DNA from: Xanthomonas sp. Leaf148 | GTDB lineage: Bacteria > Pseudomonadota > Gammaproteobacteria > Xanthomonadales > Xanthomonadaceae | DNA: 64,000 bases | Direction of reading: 5' to 3' | Assembly: GCF_001423585.1 (NCBI RefSeq) | Contig: NZ_LMOP01000001.1 | Span: 1 to 64,000 of the forward strand | Shown: in pieces, positions 39,192 to 51,592 of the stretch | Position numbering within the stretch: the stretch's first letter is position 1 | How the letters are laid out: each line of letters starts with the position of its first letter | Program-made: the position numbers and the translations under genes | The notes under the pieces: model-generated | Told to the model about the DNA's origin: nothing | Database searches by the model: none | What the model saw: the letters and a program-made list of their open reading frames with translations, nothing else

Positions 39192-39233
39192 GGATGGCGG
39201 TTGGCGGTTGGCGGATGGCGGATGGCGGATGGC
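39192..39233. repeat. Heptamer tandem array, GGWTGGC x 6
   Basis: Six 7-base units, four GGATGGC and two GGTTGGC in the second and third positions, run head to tail. Confidence 0.95.
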
Positions 39234-39620
39234 GCCGATCAGACCCGGCAACTGCATGTCGGTTGCGATTTATGGTGGTTGCGGCCTCACCCAGGGCGTA
39301 ATGCCAGCACACCAGACCGATCATCCCGCGGCAATCCGACATCGCTCGAGCCACCAACCCGCGACGCATACTCACGAACGCGCGTCTGGCGCGGTAGCTG
39401 TCAGTTATCGGAAGCGATGACGACAAGCCTTGACCAAGAAGCCAGCGCTGCCACGTGCAGCGGCAACGCCACCGCGCATGCTTCGAAAATGTCTGAGCCT
39501 CCCGCAACACAGCTGCCGATCGCCTGTCCCACGCATCGTCGACTCACACATCCGCCTGTTGCAGGCATCGCGGATTCACGCCTTCAATGCGACACAGCTC
39601 GCACCGCAGCGCCCTCAACA

Positions 39621-39788
39621 ATGAGCGATGCAAAGATCCCCGGCGGCGGCCATGAAGAACGCAGCGATCGAGGAACAACGGCACGGGAAGGCATGAACGC
39701 CCAGCAGGCACCCGAGCAAGAGCGAGCGCACGGCTCGCAATCCATCAAAGGCAGCGGAAGTGGCGATGGCGATGGCGATGGAATTTGA
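39621..39788 (+). CDS. Possible small hydrophilic protein (doubtful)
   Basis: The only reading in the gene-poor region with a protein-like composition. An ATG at 39621 gives 55 residues starting MSDAKIPGGGHEERSD and ending in a Gly/Asp/Ser run (KGSGSGDGDGDGI). It is very polar and likely disordered. No ribosome site was found, and the frame is open far upstream. It may be chance; no function can be proposed. Confidence 0.2.
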   Translation: MSDAKIPGGGHEERSDRGTTAREGMNAQQAPEQERAHGSQSIKGSGSGDGDGDGI

Positions 39789-39830
39789 CGTCACAGCTGG
39801 CGATCACCGCTGACCGCACCCATCAACCCA

Positions 39831-39868
39831 AATAAAAACGCCCGCAAATCAAGGATTTGCGGGCGTTT
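39831..39868 (-). terminator. Intrinsic terminator after tRNA-Ser
   Basis: A perfect stem of about 15 bp (AAACGCCCGCAAATC/GATTTGCGGGCGTTT) with loop AAG is followed in the minus direction by TTTTTATTT. Confidence 0.88.
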
Positions 39869-39875
39869 AGAACAC

Positions 39876-39968
39876 TGGCGGAGCGAGAGGGATTCGAACC
39901 CTCGATAGAGCTTTTGACCCTATACTCCCTTAGCAGGGGAGCCCCTTCAGCCGCTCGGGCATCGCTCC
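39876..39968 (-). tRNA. tRNA-Ser (GCT)
   Basis: A 93-base class II tRNA with encoded CCA. It has an acceptor stem GGAGCGA/TCGCTCC, an anticodon arm CTCCC-CTGCTAA-GGGAG giving GCT (reads AGC/AGT), a long variable arm, and T-arm GAGGGTTCGAATCCCTC. It lies 83 bases downstream of csrA on the same strand. Confidence 0.97.
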
Positions 39969-40051
39969 AGTTTTTGCGTCCTGCCGCGATGTCCGTGGCA
40001 GGCCGCGAAGAATACCGGGTAACAGGGGCTAACGTAAACCCTTTATGACGA

Positions 40052-40264
40052 TCAATTCGAAGAATCGTCGCCGTGATGCGCGCCAGAGGCGACCGGCTCG
40101 TCCCCACGTTGGATGCGCTGATAAATCTCTTCGCGATGCACAGCCACATCTTTCGGTGCAGTAATGCCAATACGCACCTGATTACCCTTGACGCCGAGCA
40201 CGGTAACAGTGACCGAGTCGCCGATCATCAAGGTTTCGCCTACCCGGCGAGTGAGGATCAACAT
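40052..40264 (-). CDS. csrA: Carbon storage regulator CsrA/RsmA
   Basis: RNA-binding post-transcriptional regulator of 70 residues, a dimer that binds GGA motifs in mRNA leaders. In Xanthomonas, RsmA controls virulence, type III secretion and biofilm. The beta strands [16 protein letters not shown] and [17 protein letters not shown] are followed by the key [10 protein letters not shown] with Arg44. The tail after residue 55 is longer and more polar than in E. coli (61 residues). GGAGAT precedes the start. The order alaS-csrA-tRNA-Ser is conserved in gammaproteobacteria. Confidence 0.97.
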
Positions 40265-40403
40265 TTTGCAAATCTCCTGGAACCGGTGGATTTCCCACCA
40301 GCATCGACGGCCTCGTGAGTGAGACGCGCCCTAGGTAAAGGGAATAGACCAGAAATGGTAGCGGGACATCCTGCTAGCCAGCAAGGCATAGCAGGACAAG
40401 TGT

Positions 40404-43052
<2,649 letters not shown>

Positions 43053-43153
43053 GAGCTGGCATTGGGCGGGCGGCAGTCCCGGTCACCCAATGAGATGTGG
43101 GCGCAGATGAGGGGAACAACCTGAAACCACAAAGGGTAGCAGGCCTGACGCCT

Positions 43154-43642
43154 TCAGTCCTCAAGGTCGAAGCGCGTGGCGCTACGAATACTGTTGCCGT
43201 CGAAACCGCGCCGGGCCAGCAGATCGGCGGCCTTGCGTCGCTGCGGCAGATCTACCGGGCCTTGCTCGCCGAACCGGCGCCGGATCAGATCACGTGCGTT
43301 CTCGGTCCAGTCACCTTCAAACGTCGCCATGGCGGCACTGATTGCCTCGCTATCCAGGCCATGGGTTCCGAGTTCGGCACGAATATGCAGGGGGCCGTAG
43401 CCGGAGCCAGCACGATTACGCACCACCGCGGCAGCAAACCGGGTGTCGTCCTGCCAGCCCTCGCCAGCCAGCCGCTCCACCGCCGCCTGTGCAGCATCTG
43501 GCTCGATACCGCGCGCCAGCAGCTTGCGGTTTAATTCTTTGCGCGAGTGCTCGCGCCGCACCAGCAGACCAAGTGCGCGCTGGACCGGCGTCTGCTCTTT
43601 GAACCGCCGCCCCCGTTTTGGTGCGGGCTCTTGCTCGTCCAT
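43154..43642 (-). CDS. recX: Recombination regulator RecX
   Basis: Modulator of RecA, binding and usually inhibiting RecA filaments. The 162-residue, three-helix-repeat protein has [19 protein letters not shown] at the N-terminal repeat and [13 protein letters not shown] in the middle. It lies 247 bases downstream of recA on the same strand, the usual position. The N-terminus is unusually basic ([11 protein letters not shown]). The 43643-43889 gap shows no gene. Confidence 0.93.
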   Translation of the reverse strand: MDEQEPAPKRGRRFKEQTPVQRALGLLVRREHSRKELNRKLLARGIEPDAAQAAVERLAGEGWQDDTRFAAAVVRNRAGSGYGPLHIRAELGTHGLDSEAISAAMATFEGDWTENARDLIRRRFGEQGPVDLPQRRKAADLLARRGFDGNSIRSATRFDLED

Positions 43643-43889
43643 CGTGACGTGTCCCCGATCGCTGAATCAATGCGCCTTCCATGGCGCCTACCCTCCTGGC
43701 CTTCGATAGATCTACCGCGAGAAGCAACGGCACTGACTCCGCCGTCCTCGCGATAGAAAAACTCCGCCTTACCGGTCGCTCAGTAGTGAGCTGTTGCCAG
43801 GCGCTTGAGTCCGTCATGTCCTGCGGGAACATGACGGGATGTGCGCCATGCCGCCCACTCGGACCGCAATCGCTTGCTGCCGGCAGCGC

Positions 43890-44924
43890 TTATTCCTTCT
43901 CGGCGTCGTCGCCCGCTTCGCGCGGCGCTTCCGCGGGCTGGAACTTCTCACGCAGCTCGGCTTCGAGCTTGGCCGCCACCTGCGGGTTGTCGCGCAGGTA
44001 GCCGCGTGCATTGTCCTTACCCTGACCGATGCGTTCGTCGCCATAGCTGTACCAGGCGCCCGCCTTGTCCACCAGCTTGGCTTCCACGCCCATGTCGATC
44101 AGTTCGCCCTCGCGGCTGATGCCTTCGCCGTAAAGGATTTCGGTCACGACCTGCTTGAACGGAGGCGCCAACTTGTTCTTGACCACCTTGATCTTGGTCT
44201 GGTTGCCGATGATCTCGTCACCTTTCTTGATCGCGCCAATACGACGGATGTCCAGACGCACCGAGGCGTAGAACTTGAGCGCGTTACCGCCGGTGGTCAC
44301 TTCCGGGCTCTGACCCGGCATCATGACGCCGATCTTGTGGCGCAACTGGTTGATGAAGACCACCAAGGTGTTGGAACGCTTGATGTTACCGGTGAGCTTG
44401 CGCAGCGCTTGGCTCATCAGACGTGCCTGCAGACCTGGCAGCTGGTCGCCCATCTCGCCTTCGATTTCCGCCTTCGGCGTCAGTGCAGCCACCGAGTCGA
44501 TCACCACGATGTCGACCGAGCTCGAGCGCACCAGCATGTCGGCGATTTCCAACGCTTGTTCGCCGGTGTCCGGCTGCGACAGCAGCAGATCGTCGACATT
44601 GACGCCCAGCTTGCCCGCGTAGATCGGGTCGAGCGCATGCTCGGCGTCGATGAACGCAGCGGTGCCACCCAATTTCTGGCACTGCGCAATGGCCTGCAGG
44701 GTCAAGGTGGTCTTGCCCGAGGATTCCGGCCCGTAGATTTCCACGACGCGACCCTTCGGCAGGCCGCCGATCCCCAGTGCGATGTCCAACATCAGCGAAC
44801 CGGTCGGAATGATTTCGACCGCCTCGATCACGCGATCGCCCATGCGCATCACGGAGCCCTTGCCGAATTGCTTTTCGATCTGGCTCAGTGCGGCGGAAAG
44901 GGCGCGCTTCTTGTTCTCATCCAT
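43890..44924 (-). CDS. recA: Recombinase RecA
   Basis: DNA-strand exchange and SOS co-protease of 344 residues. It has Walker [11 protein letters not shown] near residue 65, loop and interface motifs [34 protein letters not shown], and an acidic C-terminus (AGDDAEKE). The ATG at 44924 gives the canonical [19 protein letters not shown] lies upstream. It is downstream of lexA (172 bases). I could not find in its promoter the palindrome seen in front of lexA, so SOS control of recA here may use another site or another LexA. Confidence 0.98.
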   Translation of the reverse strand: MDENKKRALSAALSQIEKQFGKGSVMRMGDRVIEAVEIIPTGSLMLDIALGIGGLPKGRVVEIYGPESSGKTTLTLQAIAQCQKLGGTAAFIDAEHALDPIYAGKLGVNVDDLLLSQPDTGEQALEIADMLVRSSSVDIVVIDSVAALTPKAEIEGEMGDQLPGLQARLMSQALRKLTGNIKRSNTLVVFINQLRHKIGVMMPGQSPEVTTGGNALKFYASVRLDIRRIGAIKKGDEIIGNQTKIKVVKNKLAPPFKQVVTEILYGEGISREGELIDMGVEAKLVDKAGAWYSYGDERIGQGKDNARGYLRDNPQVAAKLEAELREKFQPAEAPREAGDDAEKE

Positions 44925-45096
44925 CTGGGTGATCCTTGTCAGTGATTTCGGTGTGGAGCAAATGTAACGGCGGTGTATCGCACGGGCTGAGACTGGTGGC
45001 GACACACTCAGAGTAATGTTGCGAATCCTGTGCGGGCAGCGGCGAATCCTGCAATGCCGGCTGGGGAAAACGCCAGCACAGACATCGGTGCAGCCC

Positions 45097-45738
45097 TCAG
45101 CGATTGGGCCTCAGCAGCCCGCAGTACAGGCCTTCGATGGCGAAATCCTGATCTGGCAACACTTCGATCGGGGCGTAGTCCGGGTTGCGCGGCAGCAGCC
45201 GGATCCGGTCCTTGCCGATCTTGAGCAACTTGACGGTGATTTCTTCATCGATCCGGGCCACGACGATCTGCCCCGAGCGCGCGTCGCGGGTGCGGTGGAC
45301 ACCGATCAGGTCGCCGTTGAAGATGCCTTCGTCGCGCATCGAATCGCCCTGCACCTTGAGCAGATAGTCCGGCGACGGCGAGAAGAACACCCGATCGAGC
45401 ACGACGAAGTCGTCGGACCCGATATCGGCGCCGATCGGCAGGCCCGCTGCAACACGCCCTAGCACCGGCAGGCGCAGCACGTCGTCGCGCAGTGGCTCGG
45501 CGACCGGCGGCGTCCGCGAGTGCGCGCCCTGCCCGGCCAGCCGGATGCCGCGTGCCTGACCCGGCACGCGACGGATCGCGCCAGCCTGCTCCAATGCCTC
45601 CAGGTGGTACTGCGCGGCGCGCACGCCCTTGAAGCCGAAGGCGCGGGCGATCTCGGTCTGCGAAGGCGGGACACCGTCGGCGTCGATGCGCTCGGCGATC
45701 AAGGCCAGGATTGCTTGCTGGGTATCGGTCAGGTCCAT
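45097..45738 (-). CDS. lexA: LexA repressor
   Basis: SOS repressor of 213 residues. The N-terminal winged helix has [24 protein letters not shown] (quoted here as a region spanning about residues 26-49). The C-terminal peptidase has the Ala98-Gly99 self-cleavage bond in RVAAGLP, Ser133 in GDSMRDEG and Lys170 in EITVKLL. A perfect palindrome matching the known Xanthomonas LexA box lies two bases before the ATG, so autoregulation is near certain. No Shine-Dalgarno sequence can fit between box and start, which suggests a leaderless or very short-leader mRNA. Confidence 0.97.
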   Translation of the reverse strand: MDLTDTQQAILALIAERIDADGVPPSQTEIARAFGFKGVRAAQYHLEALEQAGAIRRVPGQARGIRLAGQGAHSRTPPVAEPLRDDVLRLPVLGRVAAGLPIGADIGSDDFVVLDRVFFSPSPDYLLKVQGDSMRDEGIFNGDLIGVHRTRDARSGQIVVARIDEEITVKLLKIGKDRIRLLPRNPDYAPIEVLPDQDFAIEGLYCGLLRPNR

Positions 45739-45740
45739 GG

Positions 45741-45759
45741 TTAGTAGTATTACTACTAA
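45741..45759. promoter_or_regulatory. LexA box of lexA
   Basis: The perfect 19-base palindrome TTAGTAGTATTACTACTAA directly precedes the lexA ATG. It agrees with the TTAGTA-N-TACTAA type of LexA site established for Xanthomonas and Xylella. Confidence 0.92.
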
Positions 45760-45818
45760 CAAGGCCATGCGCAATAGCTAGTTTCCCCTGTCGAGAAGGC
45801 CGGCAGCCCTGACGATCG

Positions 45819-47495
45819 CTAGCGCCGGCTGCGCCAGATCGAAAACAGGATCCAGATGCCGCACAAGCCGGCGCCGATGAATCCGCCAACGCCCAGCGCC
45901 AGTAACCATCGACTGGCGCTCCCGCCGACGCTGTTCATAACGATCGACGAACCGATCACCAAGGCAGCGGTCACGATGCCCATGGTGAGCCGATTGGCGG
46001 CGCGGTCGACCTGCTCGCCGAACTCGCGCAGGGCGCGCGTTTCCACGTGCAGCTGCAACTTGCCGCGCCGTGCGGCCTGGATCAGACGCTTGAGATCGCG
46101 TGGCAGATCGCCGATCAGATCGATCGCGCCGGTCACGGTGCGTCGACTGCGGCGCAACATGGCGCTGGGTGCGTACCGCTGCAACACCACGCGCTCCAGA
46201 TACGGCCGCGCTTCGGTGGCCATGTCGAAATCCGGATCCAGCTGGCGCCCCATCCCTTCGAGAGTGAGAAAGGCCTTGATCATCAGCGCCAGATCCGACG
46301 GCAGCGTCAGTCCGTGATCGCGCAGGATGGCGGTGACGTCGCCGAGCATCGCGCCGATGCGTAGCTCTTTCAACGGCACGCCACGGTATTCGTCGACGAA
46401 TGCACCGATGTCCTGTTGCAGCCGCGCCTCGTCGATATCCAGGCTGGTGCCGGCCCACTCCAGCAGCACATCGATGACCGCCTCGGCGTCGTAGCTGACC
46501 ATGCCGTGCAGCAGCTGCGCGACCTGGAAACGGCGCTGTTCGGACACACGCCCCACCATGCCGAAATCGATGACGGCGATACGACCGTCGCGCAGATAGA
46601 AAATGTTTCCCGGATGCGGGTCGGCGTGGAAGCAGCCGTCCTGCAGCACCATCTTGAGCACGATGCCGGCACCCGTGCGCGCAAGCGCCTTGCGATCCAG
46701 CCCCGCCGCATCGACCGACACCATGTCGCGCCCGGGGATGCCATCGATGAACTCCTGCACATTGAGCGACTCGCAGGTCCACTGCCAATACACCGCGGGC
46801 ACCACCACCTGCGGGTCGTGCGCGAAGTTGGCGGCGATGCGCTCGGCATTGCGACACTCGGCGGCGAAGTCCAGCTCGCGCCGCAGCGAGACAGTGAATT
46901 GCTGCACCACTTCAGCCGGGCGATAGCGCTTGAGATCGGGTGCGCGCGTTTCGACGATGTCGGCCAGCCGCGCAAGCAGACGTAGATCCGCATCGATGGT
47001 GTCACCGATGCCTGGACGACGGATCTTCAAGACCACCGGCGTGCCGTCGGCCAGCCAGGCGCGATGCGTTTGCGCCAGCGATGCAGCAGCCAGGGGTTGT
47101 TCGTCCAAGCGTGCGAACACGCTTTCCGGCTCTGCGCCCAATGCGGCGACCAATTGCGGCCGGATCTGTTCGAACGGCAATGCAGGAACCGCATTTTGCA
47201 GTTCGCTCAGTTCTTCGATCCATTCCGGCGACAGCAAGTCGACACGCGTCGCCAGCACTTGCCCCAGCTTGACGAAGGTTGGCCCGAGCTCCTCCAGCGC
47301 ACGACGCACACGCATGGCGGCGGACATCCGCAAGCGGCCCTCGGCGTTGTTCCAGTGCAGCAACCTGCCGGCACGTTCGAGCACATCGGCCAGCCCGATG
47401 CGGCGCACCACATCGCCAAAGCCGTATCGAATCAGGACCGAGGCGATTTCCTGCAGACGCCCGAGGTCACGCACGGTGCCAAGCGCTTCCCACAT
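45819..47495 (-). CDS. ubiB: UbiB/AarF/ABC1-family atypical kinase
   Basis: Membrane-bound atypical kinase/ATPase needed for ubiquinone synthesis in E. coli. The 558-residue protein has the KxGQ motif LGPTFVKLGQVLATRVDLL near residue 72, the catalytic-loop-like GCFHADPHPGNIFYL, the DFG equivalent VIDFGMVGR, and two C-terminal hydrophobic segments (LTMGIVTAALVIGSSIVM and WLLALGVGGFIGAGLCGIWI). It is upstream of lexA and on the same strand. It could be a paralogue and not the ubiquinone gene itself, since ubiEJ neighbours are absent. Confidence 0.82.
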   Translation of the reverse strand: MWEALGTVRDLGRLQEIASVLIRYGFGDVVRRIGLADVLERAGRLLHWNNAEGRLRMSAAMRVRRALEELGPTFVKLGQVLATRVDLLSPEWIEELSELQNAVPALPFEQIRPQLVAALGAEPESVFARLDEQPLAAASLAQTHRAWLADGTPVVLKIRRPGIGDTIDADLRLLARLADIVETRAPDLKRYRPAEVVQQFTVSLRRELDFAAECRNAERIAANFAHDPQVVVPAVYWQWTCESLNVQEFIDGIPGRDMVSVDAAGLDRKALARTGAGIVLKMVLQDGCFHADPHPGNIFYLRDGRIAVIDFGMVGRVSEQRRFQVAQLLHGMVSYDAEAVIDVLLEWAGTSLDIDEARLQQDIGAFVDEYRGVPLKELRIGAMLGDVTAILRDHGLTLPSDLALMIKAFLTLEGMGRQLDPDFDMATEARPYLERVVLQRYAPSAMLRRSRRTVTGAIDLIGDLPRDLKRLIQAARRGKLQLHVETRALREFGEQVDRAANRLTMGIVTAALVIGSSIVMNSVGGSASRWLLALGVGGFIGAGLCGIWILFSIWRSRR

Positions 47496-47933
47496 CAGTG
47501 CACCGCCTGCGCAGGTTCGAAACGGGTGGCTGGCTCGCTACACGCCTGCGCGCAGACCCCAACGTGAGCGATCTCTTGGTGCGATAGCGATGCCTCGCGC
47601 ACCGACCGATCCACGACCACAGGCCCACCAGCATCACGTGCCGGCAAGACAGCCGCGTGACTCCCCGCCTCACGTGGCGCAAGCCGGCGCACCTGCGCAG
47701 CAATAACCGGCGACGCACCAGGCGGACTGCGCCGGATGAAGATGGATGGCAACGTATCGAACACAGCAGCGGAAAACCCGAACATCGGCCACAGAGGTTG
47801 GCGAAGAGATTCTAGTTTGTAGCCGATCTCTCCGCCGCTGTCGCGCCTCTATCCGCTGCGGGCTTAGCGCACAGTGTGGTGCGCGTGCGAGTTGACGCTT
47901 CGATCGCGCAGCACGCAGTGCGGCCCAGTGGCT
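47496..47933. other. Intergenic, no gene seen
   Basis: The 438 bases between the solitary TonB-dependent receptor gene and ubiB contain no frame with a ribosome site or recognisable product. They should hold the ubiB promoter and the receptor gene's terminator, but no strong hairpin was identified by eye. Confidence 0.5.
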
Positions 47934-50468
47934 TCAATACCGAAGGCGCAAGGTCAACCCATAGGTCCGCGGCGCGCCGAGAAATGCGTTCCAGGAACCG
48001 GCCTGCAGCGGCGCGTCGATGACGACCTGGCGATAGGTTTCGTTGCCCAGATTCTCCGCCCAGGCTTCCACCATCCAGCGCTTGTCGTCTGCGCCGATAC
48101 CGGCCCTGGCATTGACGATGGTGTAGGCCGGCTGCACCTTTTGCGGATCCAGGTCGGTGCCGGCGTTGAAGTCGGATGAGTATTTGGCGCCCAGATTGAA
48201 ACGCGCCGTCAGCTGATTGCCCAGCGGGCGTTCGTAGGTAGCCGACAGATTGCCCGACCAACGCGGTGCGAAGCTCATGCGGCTACCCGGCAACAGCGCA
48301 AGATCGGCGTCGGGCAAACGGTCATCACCATACGTGGTATCCGTGTAGCTGAGCCCACCTTGCAGCATCAAGCCACGCACGCCGGTTTGCCAGAGCAATT
48401 CGGTGTCGATTCCCTGCGAAATCACGGTAGGCACGGAGCGAACCACGAAACTGGTGCCGAGAAAATTGTTGAGCTGGAAATCGCTGACGTTCTGGTAGAA
48501 CAGCGCCGCATTCAACAGCAGATTGCCGTCCATCCAGGTGGTCTTGGCACCCAATTCAAAACTGTTGACGAACTCGCCGGGAAACGCCGTGTCGTCTACC
48601 GGCACGATTCCTTGCGCGCCGCTGGACAGGCCATCTGCCGACTGCACCCGGTCCAGATTGAAGCCGCCCGCCTTGTAGCCACGGGCAGCCGAGGCATACG
48701 TCATCACCTCGTCGCTCCAGCGATAAGCCAGTTTGACGGTCCCGGACCATTCGCGCTCGGTCAGTTCCTGGTGGGTCCTGCGGCCGTTGTGTGCCACGTT
48801 ACTCCACGGCAGGCAGGTGAATCCGATCACCTGCGGCGCGATCAGCGGTACCGCCGTGGCAGGCACGCCACGTGCACCCAGGGCGGCGCCGATACGGCGC
48901 AATGCCGCAGGATTCAACTGCCCGTTGGCAGCGAAATAACTGGCGCACGCCGGGCTGCCGTCCGGATTGTCGTAGGTCGAGGCCAGCACCTTGTTTTCGT
49001 GCGTGTAGCGCAAACCCATCACCACATCCAATGCATCGGTCGCATGCCAGGTGTTGTTGGTGAACAGCGCCACGCTCTTGCCATCCTGACGATAACGATC
49101 CTGGCTACCAAGTCCGCGGAACAGCGAACCGGCCGGCACGCCAGTGGCATCGGCGAGAAAACGCGGTGCATCTGCACGCGTGGCCAAGGCCGGGTTGACC
49201 CGCGCCAGCAGCGCTGTCGAAAGATAGGGTTCGTAGGCGCTTCCGAAGCGATACGACTCGTTGCGTCGCAGCCTTTCGTCGGCATAGAAGAAGCCAATCA
49301 TCCAGTCCACGCGTTCGGTGGAGCCGGCCAGGCGCAACTCCTGACTGAAGGTTCTGAAGCCGGTGAACGTCTCGTCCTTGCGCGGCTCGCGGTACAGCAC
49401 ATCGGCGGCGCTGTAGTCGAAGTCCAAGCCGTTGACCGCCGTCCAGTCGCGCAGTGCGGTGATGGATGTCAGCGTCGCCTCGTTTAGCCAGGGCGTGGTC
49501 CAGTCGACCTGCGCGGACACGCCGCGATCGCGAATGTTCTGAACGGTGCCGCGATTGCTATAAGCCAGCCGGCGCGACGGGTCAGCAATGGGAATACCGG
49601 CCTGACCTCCCGGAGCGACTGCATCCATGACCGCCGCCAGCGGCCCGCGTTCGGTGGTGACGGTGACGCAGCAATTCTCCGCGCGGTTGGTGGCATCGGC
49701 AGAGAAGTTGATCGCCAGATCGTGAGACGGCTCCCAGAGCAGCTGGACACGTCCGGTCTCAAGATTCTGATCGCCGTCGCGTGTATCGGTACGCGGGCCG
49801 TTACCGGTGACCACGTCTTCAAACCCATCGCGGCGACGCTTTGCCGCGTAGACGCGTAGCGCGGCGGTTTCACCCACCGCGTCATTGAACGCGGCGGCCA
49901 GCCCGAATGCGCCAAAATTACCGGCGGTGATTTCTGCATCGGCACTGCGCGTGAAGCTGGGCCGCCGGGTCACCACGTTGACGACGCCAGCGGAGGTGTT
50001 CTTGCCAAATACCGTGCCCTGCGGGCCCTTGAGCACCTCGATGCGCTCCAGTTCGCCCAGATCGGAGAACGCCACACCGTTGCGCGCACGCGCCACACCG
50101 TCGATGACCACGCCGACCGAAGCTTCCAGGCCCGCGTTGTCGCCCACGGTGCCGATGCCGCGAATGCGGATGCTGGTCTGTGCCGCACTCTGCGTACTGG
50201 TGACGATCAAGCCCGGCACCAGCACCTGCAAATCCTTGATGTCGTTCACGCCCGTGTCCAGCAGGAGCTGCTCGGACAGCACCGACACGATCACAGGCAC
50301 ATCCTGCAGTTCTTCTTCGCGTTTTTGCGCGGTGACTTTCATCGCGGCCAGCGTTGCCGGCTCGGTGTGCTCGGCAGTTGCCTGCGTTTGCGCATGCAAC
50401 AGCGGGGTCTGAATTGCGGCGATAACGGCAAGCGCAAGTGCAGTGCAATAGCAGCGTTCGATGCTCAT
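47934..50468 (-). CDS. Solitary TonB-dependent receptor
   Basis: Outer-membrane receptor of 844 residues with unknown ligand. It has a signal peptide (ALAVIAAIQTPLLHAQ), a TonB-box-like MKVTAQKREEELQDVP, a plug with SIRIRGIGTVGDNAG and GPQGTVFGKNTSAGVVN, and a C-terminal barrel ending GLTLRLRY. The plug wording belongs to the group common in sphingomonads and Caulobacter, distinct from the two xyloglucan receptors. Cys pairs occur in loops (ENCCVTV; SPACASYF and GFTCLPWS). No transport or regulatory gene is beside it. GGGGAAG precedes the ATG at 50468. Confidence 0.88.
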   Translation of the reverse strand: MSIERCYCTALALAVIAAIQTPLLHAQTQATAEHTEPATLAAMKVTAQKREEELQDVPVIVSVLSEQLLLDTGVNDIKDLQVLVPGLIVTSTQSAAQTSIRIRGIGTVGDNAGLEASVGVVIDGVARARNGVAFSDLGELERIEVLKGPQGTVFGKNTSAGVVNVVTRRPSFTRSADAEITAGNFGAFGLAAAFNDAVGETAALRVYAAKRRRDGFEDVVTGNGPRTDTRDGDQNLETGRVQLLWEPSHDLAINFSADATNRAENCCVTVTTERGPLAAVMDAVAPGGQAGIPIADPSRRLAYSNRGTVQNIRDRGVSAQVDWTTPWLNEATLTSITALRDWTAVNGLDFDYSAADVLYREPRKDETFTGFRTFSQELRLAGSTERVDWMIGFFYADERLRRNESYRFGSAYEPYLSTALLARVNPALATRADAPRFLADATGVPAGSLFRGLGSQDRYRQDGKSVALFTNNTWHATDALDVVMGLRYTHENKVLASTYDNPDGSPACASYFAANGQLNPAALRRIGAALGARGVPATAVPLIAPQVIGFTCLPWSNVAHNGRRTHQELTEREWSGTVKLAYRWSDEVMTYASAARGYKAGGFNLDRVQSADGLSSGAQGIVPVDDTAFPGEFVNSFELGAKTTWMDGNLLLNAALFYQNVSDFQLNNFLGTSFVVRSVPTVISQGIDTELLWQTGVRGLMLQGGLSYTDTTYGDDRLPDADLALLPGSRMSFAPRWSGNLSATYERPLGNQLTARFNLGAKYSSDFNAGTDLDPQKVQPAYTIVNARAGIGADDKRWMVEAWAENLGNETYRQVVIDAPLQAGSWNAFLGAPRTYGLTLRLRY

Positions 50469-50723
50469 CAACTTCCCCGGATGAAGAGACGCGTACATGC
50501 GCAAGCGCAGCAGATGGTACGAGCCGTGTGAGAAAGACGTTAACGCCGATATGCAGTGAGCACGGACATCAATCCGAACACGGCGCTCCCTTAGCGAACT
50601 CTAGCGCTACGCCGTGGAACTTGAGCGATCCCGGCGTGGGGCACGCACATTGACCGCTGCCGGATGGATGTCATGGATGTCAGAGGTGGAACATCGGTAA
50701 GTGCAGTAGCTGCCGCACATCCG

Positions 50724-51218
50724 CTATAGCAGCGCGCTCAAGCCACGCAGTGCCGCGACCACGGTTTGACGACGGACTGCATCGCGGTCGCCGTCGAACT
50801 GGAACAACTGCGCCGTGGCGTAGCCGCCGCGTCGTTTCCAGCCGATCCACACCGTGCCCACCGGTTTGTCTTCGCTGCCACCGCCCGGCCCGGCAATGCC
50901 GGTCACGGCGACGGCAATGCTGCCACCGGAGGTCACCAATGCACCGGACACCATTTCGATCACGGTTTCCCGGCTGACCGCGCCATGCACCTCCAGCGTC
51001 TGCGGCCTGACCCGCAGCAGCGCCTGCTTGGCCTCGTAGCTGTAAGCGACCATGCCGCAATCGAACCAGTCCGAAGAACCGGCAATGTCGGTCATTGCCT
51101 TGGCAATCCAGCCGCCGGTACAGCTCTCGGCGGTCACTAGCCGCTCGCGCGCCGCGCGTAATTGGGCGCTCAGCGACTCGGCGAGCTGTAGAAGGTCGTG
51201 ATCAGTGGGAGACGTCAT
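50724..51218 (-). CDS. pncC: Nicotinamide-nucleotide amidase (CinA C-terminal type)
   Basis: Deamidates NMN to NaMN in the pyridine nucleotide cycle. The 164-residue stand-alone CinA domain has [20 protein letters not shown] near residue 29, [14 protein letters not shown] and [20 protein letters not shown]. The N-terminal MoaB-like part of full CinA is absent, as in E. coli PncC. In many proteobacteria the gene stands next to recA; here it lies about 5.8 kb upstream of recA. Confidence 0.92.
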   Translation of the reverse strand: MTSPTDHDLLQLAESLSAQLRAARERLVTAESCTGGWIAKAMTDIAGSSDWFDCGMVAYSYEAKQALLRVRPQTLEVHGAVSRETVIEMVSGALVTSGGSIAVAVTGIAGPGGGSEDKPVGTVWIGWKRRGGYATAQLFQFDGDRDAVRRQTVVAALRGLSALL

Positions 51219-51592
51219 TGCGGGGGTCAGGATTGAACAGCGGTCACTTTTATCCGAATTTGCCCGCGCTGTCTTGCGCCAGCTGCCTGGTCAGCGATCG
51301 GTGTTTGGACCGCCCGCCTGTTTCGGCAAGTGCCCACGCAGTGCGGGATGCCGCTGATGGAGCTGCAGCCTGACATCGCACGTAGGTGACTGTTTCCCGC
51401 TGATCTGCGCAGCAACAGATGGTCAATCCAGGGAGCGCACACGACACTGAAGTCACGGCGGACCTGACGGTCCGCACCGACATGCATCGGGACGCGGCAG
51501 CCCGTGCGTGGTGACGCCTGCGATGGGTGAACGGGGCCTGCAATCTGCAGCTGGCGCGCAGCTGACTGCGGCCAGCCCCGTCGAATGCCGCG
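51219..51592. other. Intergenic, no gene seen
   Basis: The 374 bases between hflX and pncC hold no supported gene. Small inverted repeats such as GTCACGGCGGACCTGACGGTCCGC near 51455 occur, but no clear terminator with a T-run was identified. Confidence 0.45.

Larger units (their letters stand above)
38247..39830. other. Gene-poor region of about 1.6 kb
   Basis: No convincing gene was found on either strand. Open frames here (for example 38427-38813 on the minus strand) lack ribosome sites and family resemblance. The region holds two heptamer arrays and an imperfect palindrome GGCCTTAAGCCTTAGG near 38839. An untranslated RNA gene cannot be excluded by eye. Confidence 0.5.

Noticed and set aside
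38954..39233. Heptamer arrays considered as CRISPR-like repeats
   Set aside because: Units are 7 bases long and contiguous without spacers, and no cas gene is present.
47496..47785. Small open frames between ubiB and the solitary receptor gene
   Set aside because: Arg-rich chance frames overlapping each other on both strands.
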